The notes: generated from the sequence alone by a model not told the origin. 64,000 nucleotides of DNA from an uncultured Spirochaetaceae bacterium (GCA_902783155.1 CACZPR010000018.1:1-64000); one strand, 5' to 3'. Positions 1 to 9,131 are shown, counted from the stretch's first letter. Made by a program: numbers and translations.

Positions 1-1524
1 ATCTCCTCGTTCAAGGACGCAAAGACATATCCGGGGGCATCCGAAAAACTTGCGTATGCACAGGCAAAGCTGGACGCTCTTGAAAATCCACCGGCAACAC
101 AGGATGCAGGAACAACCGCCACAGCAGGAACCACGACCACAACAGCCACACCTGCAAAATCCGCAGTCCCTGATGACTTCGTTCTGGTCAAAGGCGCGAA
201 GATAAACGGCAGCAAAGCCTTCTCAGCTACATTCGTCAAGGGACGCTCCATCAATATCGGAGATTTCTATATATGCGACCACGAGCTTACACAGGCTGAG
301 TATGCTAAATACTGCATTCCCGAAGTGTCATACCAGTACAAAAAATATGCGCTGAATGAAGACGGCGAGTTCGACTATGACCACTGGACGATGGCCACCG
401 GGAAAATCGGTCCCGAAAGCAGGTGGGGAAAAGGAAACAATTACCCTGTCTACAACGTAAGCTGGTACGATGCCATCCTCTACTGCAACCTTAGGAGCAT
501 CGCAGAGGGACTCACACCGTGCTACAGCGTGGCAGGAACCACCGACCCGAAGAAGTGGCCGAACGTATACGAGGAAGGCGGAAAATACGGAGTGAATGTG
601 AGCGATTCCACCTGCCTTTCTGTTTACGAAGAAAGAACTTACAATGAATACGGAGAGCTCAGTATAGAGGTTAAGGATGTTTACACGGATCCATGGGAGA
701 GCATCACGTTCAACACCCAGGCCGACGGCTACAGGCTGCCCACGGAAGCGGAATGGGAGTATGCCGCGGTCGGAGGGAACGGAGGACTTCCGGACAAAAA
801 CCCTGAGAGCAATCCGCTGAAACATGAAAACGGCGAATACGGAGAAAACTTTGACTGGGAACGTTTCAATGAGTTTGAGAGAGAAATAAACGCAAAAAAG
901 GACGAGTCCGCATGGATGTGGACTAACAGCACTAAGAACCTTTCGGACGAAGAAGCAGAAGAATTGCATTTTGGAGGCCTAGGTAACGACGAGATGCTTC
1001 AGAAGTGCGGAATCAAGGCCCACGAGGTAAAGGGCAAAAAACCGAATTCCATAGGACTCTATGACATGCAAGGAAACGTACAGGAATGGTGCTGGGACTG
1101 GTACTCTTGCAGTATGCCGGAGCCGACAGAATTTGTACACTTCTGGTATAGTGCTAGATACTTGTCAACGGCAATTGAGAGCTACGTTCCGGCCACAGGT
1201 CCCGACACAGGATCGTACTGGAAGGGCGGAAAAGTCAAGACAAAATCCTATCAGAGGGATATATTGGGAGAAATCCCAGGGGAGTGGGAGGATACCCTCG
1301 TGTACGGATACGTCCAGCCGGAATACCGCCGTGTAGCACGTGGAGGTTCTGTCTACGGATTTGACGGTGGTGAGGAAGGTCCCAAAAACTATGTCGGCTA
1401 TACAACACGCCTTCAGGGAAACAGCGGATGGTTTATGCAGGTTACAGGAGGCAGTAACAAAATGGCCGACTATCCGAGCACCCGCAGCAAGGACACAGGT
1501 TTCCGCGTAGTCCGCAACAAGTAA
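1..1524 (+). CDS. SUMF1/formylglycine-generating-enzyme family protein (5' end outside window)
   Basis: The reading frame is open from base 1 to a TAA at 1522-1524, so the gene starts left of the window; the GTG at 325 is internal. The visible N-terminal part is helical (ASEKLAYAQAKLDALE), followed by a Thr/Ala-rich linker and then the family entry motif DDFVLVKGAKI...IGDFYICDHELTQAEYAKY. Later hallmarks are YNVSWYDAILYCN, GYRLPTEAEWEYAA, GLYDMQGNVQEWCWDWYS, RRVARGGS and DTGFRVVRNK. This is the C-type-lectin-like FGE-sulfatase fold. In treponemes such proteins are numerous and mostly of unknown role; true sulfatase activation is not shown here. It is the only clearly intact plus-strand gene. 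Confidence 0.88.
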   Translation: MSSFKDAKTYPGASEKLAYAQAKLDALENPPATQDAGTTATAGTTTTTATPAKSAVPDDFVLVKGAKINGSKAFSATFVKGRSINIGDFYICDHELTQAEYAKYCIPEVSYQYKKYALNEDGEFDYDHWTMATGKIGPESRWGKGNNYPVYNVSWYDAILYCNLRSIAEGLTPCYSVAGTTDPKKWPNVYEEGGKYGVNVSDSTCLSVYEERTYNEYGELSIEVKDVYTDPWESITFNTQADGYRLPTEAEWEYAAVGGNGGLPDKNPESNPLKHENGEYGENFDWERFNEFEREINAKKDESAWMWTNSTKNLSDEEAEELHFGGLGNDEMLQKCGIKAHEVKGKKPNSIGLYDMQGNVQEWCWDWYSCSMPEPTEFVHFWYSARYLSTAIESYVPATGPDTGSYWKGGKVKTKSYQRDILGEIPGEWEDTLVYGYVQPEYRRVARGGSVYGFDGGEEGPKNYVGYTTRLQGNSGWFMQVTGGSNKMADYPSTRSKDTGFRVVRNK

Positions 1525-1548
1525 AAAACACAATTGACAACACATAAA

Positions 1549-1583
1549 AAAAGGGCCTGTTGTTTTTGGCAGCAGGTCCTTTT
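1549..1583. terminator. Bidirectional intrinsic terminator
   Basis: A 14-bp stem (1549-1562 with 1570-1583, including G-U pairs) is flanked by A-rich sequence on the left and T-rich sequence on the right. It can therefore end both the SUMF1 gene on the plus strand and the convergent membrane-protein gene on the minus strand. Confidence 0.8.
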
Positions 1584-1604
1584 CATTTTCATCAATATTT
1601 TTTG

Positions 1605-2261
1605 TCACGACTTCTTTTTATCCAGGGCCGCGACTATTATTCCTCTCGCAATGTATACAGCAACGGAAACCACCGCAAAAACTGCCGCCACAATCACATA
1701 GAAGAAGGAGCCACTGTAGTACCAGGATGCCTCAACCACCGCCGGAACAAAAATTATTGCCACGGCAAGCAAAACAAAGACTATTCCCAGCGGAACATTC
1801 TTTTTTCTGAAAAAATCAACAGCCGTGGAAGCGAACACGGACAAAAGCACGGACATTCCCGCAAACAAAAGCGGCTTCGCATAAATCATGAACACGGAGA
1901 GACGGTCATCGCCATTCAGAACATTGAAAGGAACCATCACCGTGAAGAAAGTCATAATCAAGGGTGCAATCGACTCGGCCTTGTACTCCATTTTGGAGCG
2001 GTCAAAAATCACAAAGACAAGAAGACATGCAAGCAGAGGAAGGGCCACCTCAAAAATGACTATGTTCATAATCGCCGCTACGGAATTCGTTGTCCAAACA
2101 TAGCGATTGAAGACCATAAACTTTTTGCCAATATAGAAGGCAAACGCAACCAAAAATCCAAAAGCCAGAGGCGGAATGAACGACTTCCAATTAAATCTGC
2201 CATTCGCGGTGCAGTACAGAAGAATAAAGACCGGAATGCAAGCAAATAAAAACGTATACAT
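1605..2261 (-). CDS. Multi-pass membrane protein of unknown function
   Basis: The 218-residue protein has about six or seven hydrophobic segments, for example MYTFLFACIPVFILLYC at the N-terminus, FIPPLAFGFLVAFAFYIG, VAAIMNIVIFEVALPLLACLLVFVIF and a C-terminal pair before DKKKS. It is probably an inner-membrane protein. No catalytic or transporter signature is recognised. It lies 45 bases downstream of the TatD gene on the same strand, so it may be the last gene of that transcript, and it ends at the shared terminator. The ribosome site before the ATG at 2261 is weak. I do not recognise the family. Confidence 0.7.
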   Translation of the reverse strand: MYTFLFACIPVFILLYCTANGRFNWKSFIPPLAFGFLVAFAFYIGKKFMVFNRYVWTTNSVAAIMNIVIFEVALPLLACLLVFVIFDRSKMEYKAESIAPLIMTFFTVMVPFNVLNGDDRLSVFMIYAKPLLFAGMSVLLSVFASTAVDFFRKKNVPLGIVFVLLAVAIIFVPAVVEASWYYSGSFFYVIVAAVFAVVSVAVYIARGIIVAALDKKKS

Positions 2262-2306
2262 AATCTACACCATACCATTTATGCAAGTATTTTTCAAGAT
2301 TCAAAT

Positions 2307-3194
2307 CTACCTTGCGGGCAATGCAAAAAGATTTGAGATATTTTCATCCACAATGGAACAAAGCTCCTCCACGACAATCCCGCGCTGCTCCGCGATAAAC
2401 TTGTATGTAAGCGGAATGTTGAGCGGCGTGTTGATTTTGCCCCTGAGCGGAACCGGCGAAAGATATGGAGCGTCCGTCTCCAGAAGAATGCGGTCGGATG
2501 GAACAAAGTTCAAAAGACGTGCCATCTCCTCCATGCGAGACTTTTTTGTGTACGTGGTCCCGCCACCAAAAGCGATGTACCATCCCCTGTCCAAAAACTG
2601 CCGAGCCTCGTCAATTCCATAGGAGTAGCAATGGATTATGCCATTGTGCCAGCCAGCCTCATCAAGACATGAAAGGGTTTCGGAAAATGCGTCCCTTGAA
2701 TGGATGATGACAGGAAGTGACATCCTTTTTGCAATCTCCAGCTGCATCAAAAAAAGCTCCCGCTCGCCCCTGTAGATTTCCTCGGAAAAATCGCTCTCGT
2801 TTCTTGCGTCCGGGTTCGATGGATTCCAGTGGTGGTCAAGCCCGCACTCCCCGATTGCCACAAGCCGCCTTTTGTTTTCAGTGACAGACAGAAAATCGGC
2901 AATCTGTTTTTCAAAGACGGGTATGCACTCCTTTCTGTTCTTGATTTCATCAACAGTTGGCCAGATTCCCGCACTGAAATAAAAAAAATTTTCCACGGTG
3001 GATTTTTTCTCTCCGTCCACCAGATTCAGACACTCCTTATAAAAATCCATCCGCTCCTGGAGGTCCCAGCTGCGTGTTCCTATGTCCATCGCAAAAAAAG
3101 GGTCCATCGCCGCATATTTTTCAAGAGTGTCCGCCCCGCAAGATGGACTTGAATCGCAGAGTGCCTTAAAATGAAAATGTGTGTCGCTAAACAT
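2307..3194 (-). CDS. TatD family metal-dependent deoxyribonuclease/hydrolase
   Basis: The 295-residue protein starts with the metal-binding motif MFSDTHFHFKAL (usual family form DTHxHL). It carries the other TatD ligands: the glutamate in GECGLDHHW, the histidine in VIIHSRDA, the histidine in IIHCYSYG and the aspartate in LLETDAPYLSP. Family members are TIM-barrel DNases or 3'-5' exonucleases in the cytosol. The ATG at 3194 has a strong GGAGG site four bases upstream. The N-terminal third has an insert around EKKSTVENFFYFSAGIWPTVDEIKNR, making it slightly longer than the usual ~260 residues. It lies 24 bases downstream of the HAD-MutS2 gene and is probably co-transcribed with it. Confidence 0.88.
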   Translation of the reverse strand: MFSDTHFHFKALCDSSPSCGADTLEKYAAMDPFFAMDIGTRSWDLQERMDFYKECLNLVDGEKKSTVENFFYFSAGIWPTVDEIKNRKECIPVFEKQIADFLSVTENKRRLVAIGECGLDHHWNPSNPDARNESDFSEEIYRGERELFLMQLEIAKRMSLPVIIHSRDAFSETLSCLDEAGWHNGIIHCYSYGIDEARQFLDRGWYIAFGGGTTYTKKSRMEEMARLLNFVPSDRILLETDAPYLSPVPLRGKINTPLNIPLTYKFIAEQRGIVVEELCSIVDENISNLFALPAR

Positions 3195-3218
3195 TTTTCC
3201 TCCAATTTTTTTCAGATT

Positions 3219-6200
3219 TTAGTAGAGAGTCACATAGGTTTTTCCGCTTCCACCATCCTCAGGCGGAGCAAAACGGAAGTCCTTTACCCCAGGATAGTGC
3301 GAAAGATAGTCCTGGACCGACTGCTGCAGAATGCCCTGTCCCTTTCCATGGACTATGCTGAACGAACGGAAATTGTAAATCAGGCACAGATCAAGCTGAC
3401 GCTCCAATGCCCTCATCGCCTCGTCCTGCCTCATGCCAAGAAGCCTAAGCTCAAAGCACGGACGCTCCTCCTTGTCCGCACCGCCCGCAGTCTCCACCAC
3501 GACCGATGCCGTCAATGGAATGTCGGGACGTTTGACAGGAACAAGCTGGCTCTCCTTCACGCTCATCCGCATGGAACCAAAAAGCACAGTCCATGTTCCG
3601 TTCCGGTTTTTCTGGACCAAAGTTCCAGGCCGCCTCTCCTTTCCCGCGTAAACCTCGACCCCCGGCGCAAAAAGCAGCTCCGACGGATTTTCAATTTTCA
3701 CGGTGGATTTTTTTTCATCCGCATTTCCATTCGACGCAGATTCAGCAGCCTGGGGAACCGAAGCATACAAAAGTGCCTCGCTGTTGGAAAGCCGCTTCTT
3801 TCCCTTCTTTTTGGACGAGTTTTTGTGGACAGAGCCGGAAGAGATTTTCATTCCGTTTTCCGCAAAGACCGCCTCCGCTTTTTTTAGTTCCAGCCTGTCG
3901 CTTTCAATTTTCTCCACTGCAAGATTGATTTCTTTTTCCTGATTTTCAACCCCGCCAGTGATTTCGGAAATAAAATTCTTCACTCCGAGGGTCTTCTCCC
4001 TGTTGATTTCACCCTCGCGCAGAGTCCGGACAAGGTTCTCAAGTTTTTTCCGTGCGTCGGAAAGAAATTCAAAACTCTGGCTCTTCTCAAGCTCCATGAG
4101 TTTCAGTTCCTTTTCCCTAAGGGCAATCTCCCGCTGTCTGAGCCGTATTTCTTTTTCCTCGGTTTTGGAAAGGCTCTCATTTGCCATCCGGTGCAGATTG
4201 TCCAGCTCAATGTGCTTCTGGTTCAGTCCCTTTATCAATGTGCTCACATCTGCCTGCTCGCTTGCGATATAGGACCGCGCCTTTTCCACTATGGATTTTG
4301 GGAGCCCCGACCTTAGCGCAATGTCTATGGCATGGGACTCTCCCGGAACGCCCATCATCAGGCGGTATGTCGGACTCATTGTTTCCGGGCTGAACTCCAC
4401 GGACGCATTCACGCACGACGGATTTGTGTAGCCATAGTTCTTGAGTATTCCGTGGTGGGTCGTCACAAGCACAAAGGACTTTCGTTCAATCAGAGTGTCC
4501 AGTGCCGCCATTGCAATCGCGCTTCCCTCCTGTGGATCAGTTCCGCTCCCAAGCTCATCAAGAAGGACCAGCGAAGAACTGTCAGCATTGTCCATGACCG
4601 TCGCCATTTTTTTCATGTGGCTTGAGAATGTGCTCAAAGACTCGTCGATTGACTGCTCGTCGCCAATGTCCGCAAATATTGAAGAAAAAACAGGGAGCCT
4701 TGTCCCCTCGGCAGCGGGAACCGGAAATCCAGCCTGGTTCAGCATTGCAAAGAGCGCGAAAGTTTTCAGGGTGACGGTCTTTCCTCCAGTGTTCGGGCCG
4801 GTGATTATCAGGACCCTCTTTCCGTCCATAAAACGCACGTCGATTGGAACAGCCCTGTCGCCCAAAATCGGATGCCTTGCAGCAACAATGGCCGGTGGTT
4901 CCTTTTCCAAATCGCACAGTTCGGCAAACACTCCACCAATTCTGTTCTGCCATGATGCCGCCGCATACGATGTGTCAAGGGAAAGCATAAGCTCGTGGGC
5001 AGAAAAAAAGTCGTCCCTCCATTCACCGAGCGCAAAAGTAAGTTCGGAAAATATTTTTCTGATTTCGGACTGCAATTCAAATTCAGCCTGGACAAGAGCG
5101 TTGTTCGCAAAAACAATTTCGTCAGGCTCAATGAAGACGGTCTGTCCCGAAGCGCTAACCTCGTGGACTATGCCCTTTATGTCCGAGCGGTGGTCTGAGC
5201 GGACCGCAAGAAGTTCCCTGTCCTGCCTGTACGCCGGAACATTGGACTGCAGGGCTGCCGAAAGTTTTGGGTCTGTTGTGTAACGTCGGACCGCGCTCTC
5301 AATTTCCTTCTGTAGCGACGCAATTTTTGACCTGACCGCCCTAAGCTGTGGAAGGTCCTTCAGCTGTCCCGAAGAGTCCACCACGGAAAAAATCTTTTCG
5401 CGGGCAGGCCCCATGTCTGGAATCCGCTCCGCAATTTTTTCAAGCGACACAAGTTTCAAATCCTCAGACGCACCGAGTATGCCCCTCTTTGCCCTGTCCG
5501 TGTTTGTGCAGAAAACGGCAAGTGAATAAATCTCCTCCTGCGAAAGTCCCGCGCCATCCACGCCGAGCAGGGAAAAACAGTTTTTCACAGCCGTCCAGCC
5601 AAAAAGACACTGCGCCCTGTCCGAATGTATGTACCTGTTCCACTCACGACCGAGCGACTTCCATTCCTCTATGACGGCCACATCACCGACGCACTCCCTC
5701 TGTCCAAGAAGGGTCCGCCCCTCCTCGCTCACGCACATTGAGGCCACCTCGCTCCTTATGCGGTAAAAATCAAGGTCCCTCGCAACGTCTCCCCTCAAAA
5801 ATGGATAGGAATCGGTAAAAAGATTCAGAATCTCCATGGGACTTTCCACCAGGACGGTCGCACCGCTTTCAATCAGAAAATCCCTTGTCCTGAATCCCCA
5901 GCAGACGGACACACATTCCACTCCTGCGTTCCGGGCCGTCATTATGTCAACATCAGAATCCCCGACATAGAGCGCGTGATTTTTTTCCACGCCCATTTTT
6001 TCAAGAACATGCAGAAGAGAATCGGGGGCAGGCTTTCTTTTGATTCCGTCCGACTCCCTCTCGCCGACACAGAAGCCAACATCGACAGTGCCGGAAAAAA
6101 ACAGTTCCGCAAGTTCCTTCACCTGGGCGTCCGGCTTGTTCGACACTATCCCAACCTTCACAGACCTGCGGGAAAGAGCCTCAAGCAGATTTTGTATTCC

Positions 6201-6473
6201 GTCGTAGGGCTTGGTCCTGTTGTGCCAGTTCTCCGAATAGATTTTTCTCATCGAATACAAAACTTTTTCGTAGAGAGGGTTCCCACGTCCACCGGGCACA
6301 GCCTTGTCAATCAGAACGCCAAGACCGTTTCCAACAAAACTCAGAACCTCGTCCCTTGTCCGTGTCGCAAAACCGTTCTCCATAAGGGCGGCGTTGCAGC
6401 AGTAGGCAAGGTCGTCGATTGTGTCAAGCAGGGTCCCGTCCAAATCAAAAACAATGGCCTCAATATTTTTCAT
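3219..6473 (-). CDS. Fusion of HAD phosphatase (phosphoglycolate-phosphatase-like) with MutS2 ATPase/Smr protein
   Basis: One uninterrupted 1084-residue frame. Residues 1-219 are a HAD hydrolase with all four motifs: VFDLDGTLLDT, VSNKPD, KRKPAPD and VGDSDVD. Residues ~229-1084 are MutS2: core and lever, Walker A (TGPNTGGKT) near 555, DIGDEQSIDESLSTFSSHM, Walker B with DELGSGTDPQEGS near 634, a long coiled coil, then an Smr domain near 1004-1083 with HGKGQG. MutS2 proteins act on branched DNA or collided ribosomes; HAD PGPs remove phosphate from 2-phosphoglycolate. I chose the ATG at 6473 because AAGGA lies about 10 bases upstream; a longer upstream frame lacks support. An internal ATG at 5837 could give MutS2 alone but has a poor ribosome site. 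The first Smr motif is degenerate (ELRLLGMR). Confidence 0.9.
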   Translation of the reverse strand: MKNIEAIVFDLDGTLLDTIDDLAYCCNAALMENGFATRTRDEVLSFVGNGLGVLIDKAVPGGRGNPLYEKVLYSMRKIYSENWHNRTKPYDGIQNLLEALSRRSVKVGIVSNKPDAQVKELAELFFSGTVDVGFCVGERESDGIKRKPAPDSLLHVLEKMGVEKNHALYVGDSDVDIMTARNAGVECVSVCWGFRTRDFLIESGATVLVESPMEILNLFTDSYPFLRGDVARDLDFYRIRSEVASMCVSEEGRTLLGQRECVGDVAVIEEWKSLGREWNRYIHSDRAQCLFGWTAVKNCFSLLGVDGAGLSQEEIYSLAVFCTNTDRAKRGILGASEDLKLVSLEKIAERIPDMGPAREKIFSVVDSSGQLKDLPQLRAVRSKIASLQKEIESAVRRYTTDPKLSAALQSNVPAYRQDRELLAVRSDHRSDIKGIVHEVSASGQTVFIEPDEIVFANNALVQAEFELQSEIRKIFSELTFALGEWRDDFFSAHELMLSLDTSYAAASWQNRIGGVFAELCDLEKEPPAIVAARHPILGDRAVPIDVRFMDGKRVLIITGPNTGGKTVTLKTFALFAMLNQAGFPVPAAEGTRLPVFSSIFADIGDEQSIDESLSTFSSHMKKMATVMDNADSSSLVLLDELGSGTDPQEGSAIAMAALDTLIERKSFVLVTTHHGILKNYGYTNPSCVNASVEFSPETMSPTYRLMMGVPGESHAIDIALRSGLPKSIVEKARSYIASEQADVSTLIKGLNQKHIELDNLHRMANESLSKTEEKEIRLRQREIALREKELKLMELEKSQSFEFLSDARKKLENLVRTLREGEINREKTLGVKNFISEITGGVENQEKEINLAVEKIESDRLELKKAEAVFAENGMKISSGSVHKNSSKKKGKKRLSNSEALLYASVPQAAESASNGNADEKKSTVKIENPSELLFAPGVEVYAGKERRPGTLVQKNRNGTWTVLFGSMRMSVKESQLVPVKRPDIPLTASVVVETAGGADKEERPCFELRLLGMRQDEAMRALERQLDLCLIYNFRSFSIVHGKGQGILQQSVQDYLSHYPGVKDFRFAPPEDGGSGKTYVTLY

Positions 6474-6499
6474 CACAGTAAAATCCTTATCATGCCGCC

Positions 6500-7342
6500 C
6501 TAATTTTTGCGCACCAGGGAGACAACAAAGCAAATGGCGAATGCGGCTGCGTTTGCAAGAACAATTGTCGCCCCCGACGCGGAACCGATGTAATAGGAAA
6601 CGCACAGACCCGCAATCCCGCTTACGAACGAAACAAGCACCGCCGTCAAAAGATAGCTCCGGCTTGATTTGCTTACCATGCGGCTTGCTGCTGCGGGAAG
6701 GACGAGCATTGAGTTAATCACCAGAAGTCCGGTCCACCTTATGCTGACTGTCACAATCGCGGCGGTCAGAAGGGCGAAAACCTGTTCCATCCAGAACGTC
6801 TTTACACCCCGGCTCTTAGCGAAAGATGTATGCAGATTTGTCAGGAGCATCTTGTTGTAGAAAAAAATCCAGACCACCAAAAGAAGGACACCCGACACAA
6901 GGAGCATCAAAATCTCCTGCGGACGTATGCTCAGTATGTCGCCCACAAGATAGCGCTGGTACTTTGAAAAATTTCCGGTCGCGCTGAGAAGCACAATTCC
7001 AAGTGCGACAGCCGTTGACGAGAACACCCCGATTATGGTGTCCGCCGAAGACTTTCCCTTTATCTTCACCGTTATGATTGAAAATCCAAGGGCAAGCGCA
7101 AAAAGCACCATGGCCACGGTCGGCTCCCTGATTCCAAGAAGCACACCAATGGCAATCCCGGTCAAGGCTGAATGGCCAATCGCGTCCGAAAAAAATGCCA
7201 TCCTGTTCGAGACTACCACGGTCCCGAGCATACCGAAAAGCGGACCAGCGACAACGACAGCAAGAAGAGCGTTCTTCATAAAGGTTGGTCCCAGCCAGTC
7301 GAAAGGAAGGACAGTCCCGATAAAACTGTAGATTGCGTCCAT
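6500..7342 (-). CDS. znuB: Metal (zinc/manganese) ABC transporter permease
   Basis: The 280-residue protein is a hydrophobic ABC-3 family permease with about eight membrane spans. Typical segments are VSNRMAFFSDAIGHSALTGIAIG, the EAA-like loop that contacts the ATPase, and RWTGLLVINSMLVLPAAASR. It would carry Zn2+ or Mn2+ across the inner membrane together with the ATPase and binding lipoprotein encoded just upstream. The ATG at 7342 is chosen because it lies one base after the ATPase stop and has GGAGG nine bases before it; an ATG at 7351 would overlap the ATPase. The metal is inferred from the binding protein, and the symbol is by family only. Confidence 0.87.
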   Translation of the reverse strand: MDAIYSFIGTVLPFDWLGPTFMKNALLAVVVAGPLFGMLGTVVVSNRMAFFSDAIGHSALTGIAIGVLLGIREPTVAMVLFALALGFSIITVKIKGKSSADTIIGVFSSTAVALGIVLLSATGNFSKYQRYLVGDILSIRPQEILMLLVSGVLLLVVWIFFYNKMLLTNLHTSFAKSRGVKTFWMEQVFALLTAAIVTVSIRWTGLLVINSMLVLPAAASRMVSKSSRSYLLTAVLVSFVSGIAGLCVSYYIGSASGATIVLANAAAFAICFVVSLVRKN

Positions 7343-7343
7343 G

Positions 7344-8096
7344 CTAGTCATCCTCCCCGTCAAAAACTATATGCCCGAACACATCGGTGAATTCCTTCAT
7401 TCCGTAGATTTCATCAACAGTGCCAGTGAACGAGCGGCCCCTGTCTATAAAAAGAACCCTGTCCGCGTGTCTGGCAACCAGGTCAAGGTCGTGGCTCACC
7501 AGAATGATTGTAACATCGTAGCTGCGTCTCAGCGAAGAGACCAAATCGTAGAATGATTTCAGCCCCACCCTGTCAACTCCACTAACAGGCTCGTCCAGAA
7601 GAAGTATGTCGGGAATCGGGTTGATTGCAAGGGCAAGCATCACACGCTGCAGCTCTCCGCCAGAAAGGTCAGACACCCTGCGTCCAAGAAGATTTTCCGC
7701 GCCGGTGGTCCTTAGAACATCGCCAGCCCTCTCCCGGTCCTTTTTTCTGTGGTGCATCCACACCGGTCTTCTGCTCACACACGAGAGAACCAAATCCTCC
7801 ACGCTGACTGGACTTCCAGGCTCCACCGAAAGTGACTGGGGCACATAGCCGAACCTTGGTTTTGTGGTGACATAGTGCTTGCCCTCAAAGACAATGTTCC
7901 CTGTGTGCGGTATGGTGTTAAGGAGGGCCTTCATGAATGTCGATTTTCCCGCCCCGTTTCTTCCGACCACAGCAGTGAGTTCCCCGCAGTGCAGATGAAG
8001 GTTGATTCCAGAGAGTATGACCTCGTTCCCCACCTTTACGCCAAGATTTTCAATCTTCGTGCAGCAGACGTGCGCGTTTCCAATTTTGCAAGACAT
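7344..8096 (-). CDS. znuC: Metal ABC transporter ATP-binding protein
   Basis: A 250-residue ABC ATPase with Walker A GRNGAGKSTFMKALL, Q-loop region GYVPQSLSVEPG, signature LSGGELQRVMLAL, Walker B ILLLDEPVSGVD and switch histidine in ILVSHDLD. It energises the cognate permease; its stop codon nearly touches the permease start, which implies translational coupling. Its start lies 7 bases downstream of the binding-lipoprotein stop codon. The ZnuC/TroB/MntB families are hard to separate from sequence, so the exact metal is uncertain. Confidence 0.9.
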   Translation of the reverse strand: MSCKIGNAHVCCTKIENLGVKVGNEVILSGINLHLHCGELTAVVGRNGAGKSTFMKALLNTIPHTGNIVFEGKHYVTTKPRFGYVPQSLSVEPGSPVSVEDLVLSCVSRRPVWMHHRKKDRERAGDVLRTTGAENLLGRRVSDLSGGELQRVMLALAINPIPDILLLDEPVSGVDRVGLKSFYDLVSSLRRSYDVTIILVSHDLDLVARHADRVLFIDRGRSFTGTVDEIYGMKEFTDVFGHIVFDGEDD

Positions 8097-8103
8097 AGCG
8101 ATT

Positions 8104-9039
8104 CTACCTCAACGCTTCCTCAAGGACTTCCAGATTTTTTTCCATGGCCCGGATATAGGCATCCCTGTCAATCTCACCGGTGACACATGGATCCAGCTCC
8201 CAGACTTTAAGCCCTGTCTCGGACGCAATTACCTCAGCCGCCGACGACGAATACTGCGGTTCAGCAAAAAGCGCAACAGTCCCGCCATCCGAGCGCAGGT
8301 CCCTGATAAGCGAAACAAGTTCATCCAGCTCCCTGGCAGAAGGATCCTCCCCGGGTTCCCTTTCGATTACGGCAGCAAGGTCCAGACCAAATTCCCTGGC
8401 GAAATACGGAAAGGCCTCGTGGAATGTGACTATCCTCTTTCCCGCAAAACCGTCCAGTCCCGCGTGCATTTTTATTGAAAGGTCAAGAAGTTTCGCGACA
8501 TAGCTTGACGCGTTCTCCATGTACTGGTCTGAATGTCCGGGGTCCAGAAGTGAAAGTCCGTTGGCAATCTCCAGAACCTGGTACACGGCTCCATCAACAC
8601 TGACCCAGAGATGCGGGTTTTCATCTATAAGGCTCCCGCCTGAAACACTTCCATATCCACCGCTTGCGACAACCATTTTTTCCGAAGCACCATTGCCCTC
8701 AAGAACCTTGTCCAGAAAATTCTCCATTCCAAGGCCGTTCACAACAAAGATGTCCGCATCCTCAACCTCCCGCATGTCCCTGGTGGTGAGCTGGTAGTCG
8801 TGGAGGCATCCAGTGTCTGGAGGAGCGAGCATTGATATGGACACACCCTGAACGCCGTCCGTTATGTTCATCAGCATTATGTAGAGCGGATAGAATGAGG
8901 CCAATATTTTTATGGAACCGTCGTCCGCGTCCTTATCCCTTTTTGTGCAGGACATTGGCAGCAGCATTGAAAACAGAAACGGGACACACAGAACAAGCAG
9001 ACGGAATGTCCGGGCAAAAAAATTTTTTCGTAAACGCAT
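8104..9039 (-). CDS. znuA: Zinc-type ABC transporter substrate-binding lipoprotein
   Basis: The 311-residue protein opens with a basic, hydrophobic signal peptide (MRLRKNFFARTFRLLVLCV...) and a lipobox-like LLPMSC with Cys at 31, so it is probably a lipoprotein facing the periplasm. Cluster A-1 metal-site residues are visible: His in GCLHDYQLTTRDM, His in NPHLWVS, His in VTFHEAFPYFA and an acidic ligand in KVWELDPCV. There is no His-rich loop. I chose the ATG at 9039; a longer frame to 9132 would run into the tRNA gene. First gene of a three-gene transporter operon. An imperfect palindrome at 9064-9080 lies between it and the tRNA terminator. Confidence 0.88.
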   Translation of the reverse strand: MRLRKNFFARTFRLLVLCVPFLFSMLLPMSCTKRDKDADDGSIKILASFYPLYIMLMNITDGVQGVSISMLAPPDTGCLHDYQLTTRDMREVEDADIFVVNGLGMENFLDKVLEGNGASEKMVVASGGYGSVSGGSLIDENPHLWVSVDGAVYQVLEIANGLSLLDPGHSDQYMENASSYVAKLLDLSIKMHAGLDGFAGKRIVTFHEAFPYFAREFGLDLAAVIEREPGEDPSARELDELVSLIRDLRSDGGTVALFAEPQYSSSAAEVIASETGLKVWELDPCVTGEIDRDAYIRAMEKNLEVLEEALR

Positions 9040-9063
9040 AATAATAGAAAATACTTTAAATAT

Positions 9064-9080
9064 CCATTCACTGCAAGTGG
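9064..9080. promoter_or_regulatory. Imperfect 17-bp palindrome upstream of znuA (possible operator)
   Basis: CCATTCACTGCAAGTGG reads similarly on both strands (outer CCA/TGG and two further pairs match). It lies 25 bases before the znuA ATG. The position would suit a metal-responsive repressor site, but the symmetry is partial and no consensus is matched. Confidence 0.25.
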
Positions 9081-9097
9081 AGCCACAATTTAAAGTC

Positions 9098-9127
9098 AAA
9101 AAAAAAGACCGCCGAATCCAGCGGTCC
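9098..9127 (-). terminator. Terminator of tRNA-Leu
   Basis: The stem pairs 9107-9112 with 9121-9126 and is followed on the minus strand by nine T residues (9106 down to 9098). It begins four bases after the 3' end of the tRNA and separates it from the zinc transporter operon. Confidence 0.88.
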
Positions 9128-9131
9128 ACCA

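Noticed and set aside
1560-2249. A 229-residue plus-strand frame opposite the membrane protein
   Set aside because: It is Arg/Lys/His/Asn-rich without domain features and starts inside the terminator; the minus-strand frame has clear membrane segments.
6474-6605. 44-residue extension of the HAD-MutS2 protein
   Set aside because: It overlaps the end of the permease gene and is unlike HAD N-termini; the ATG at 6473 has a ribosome site.
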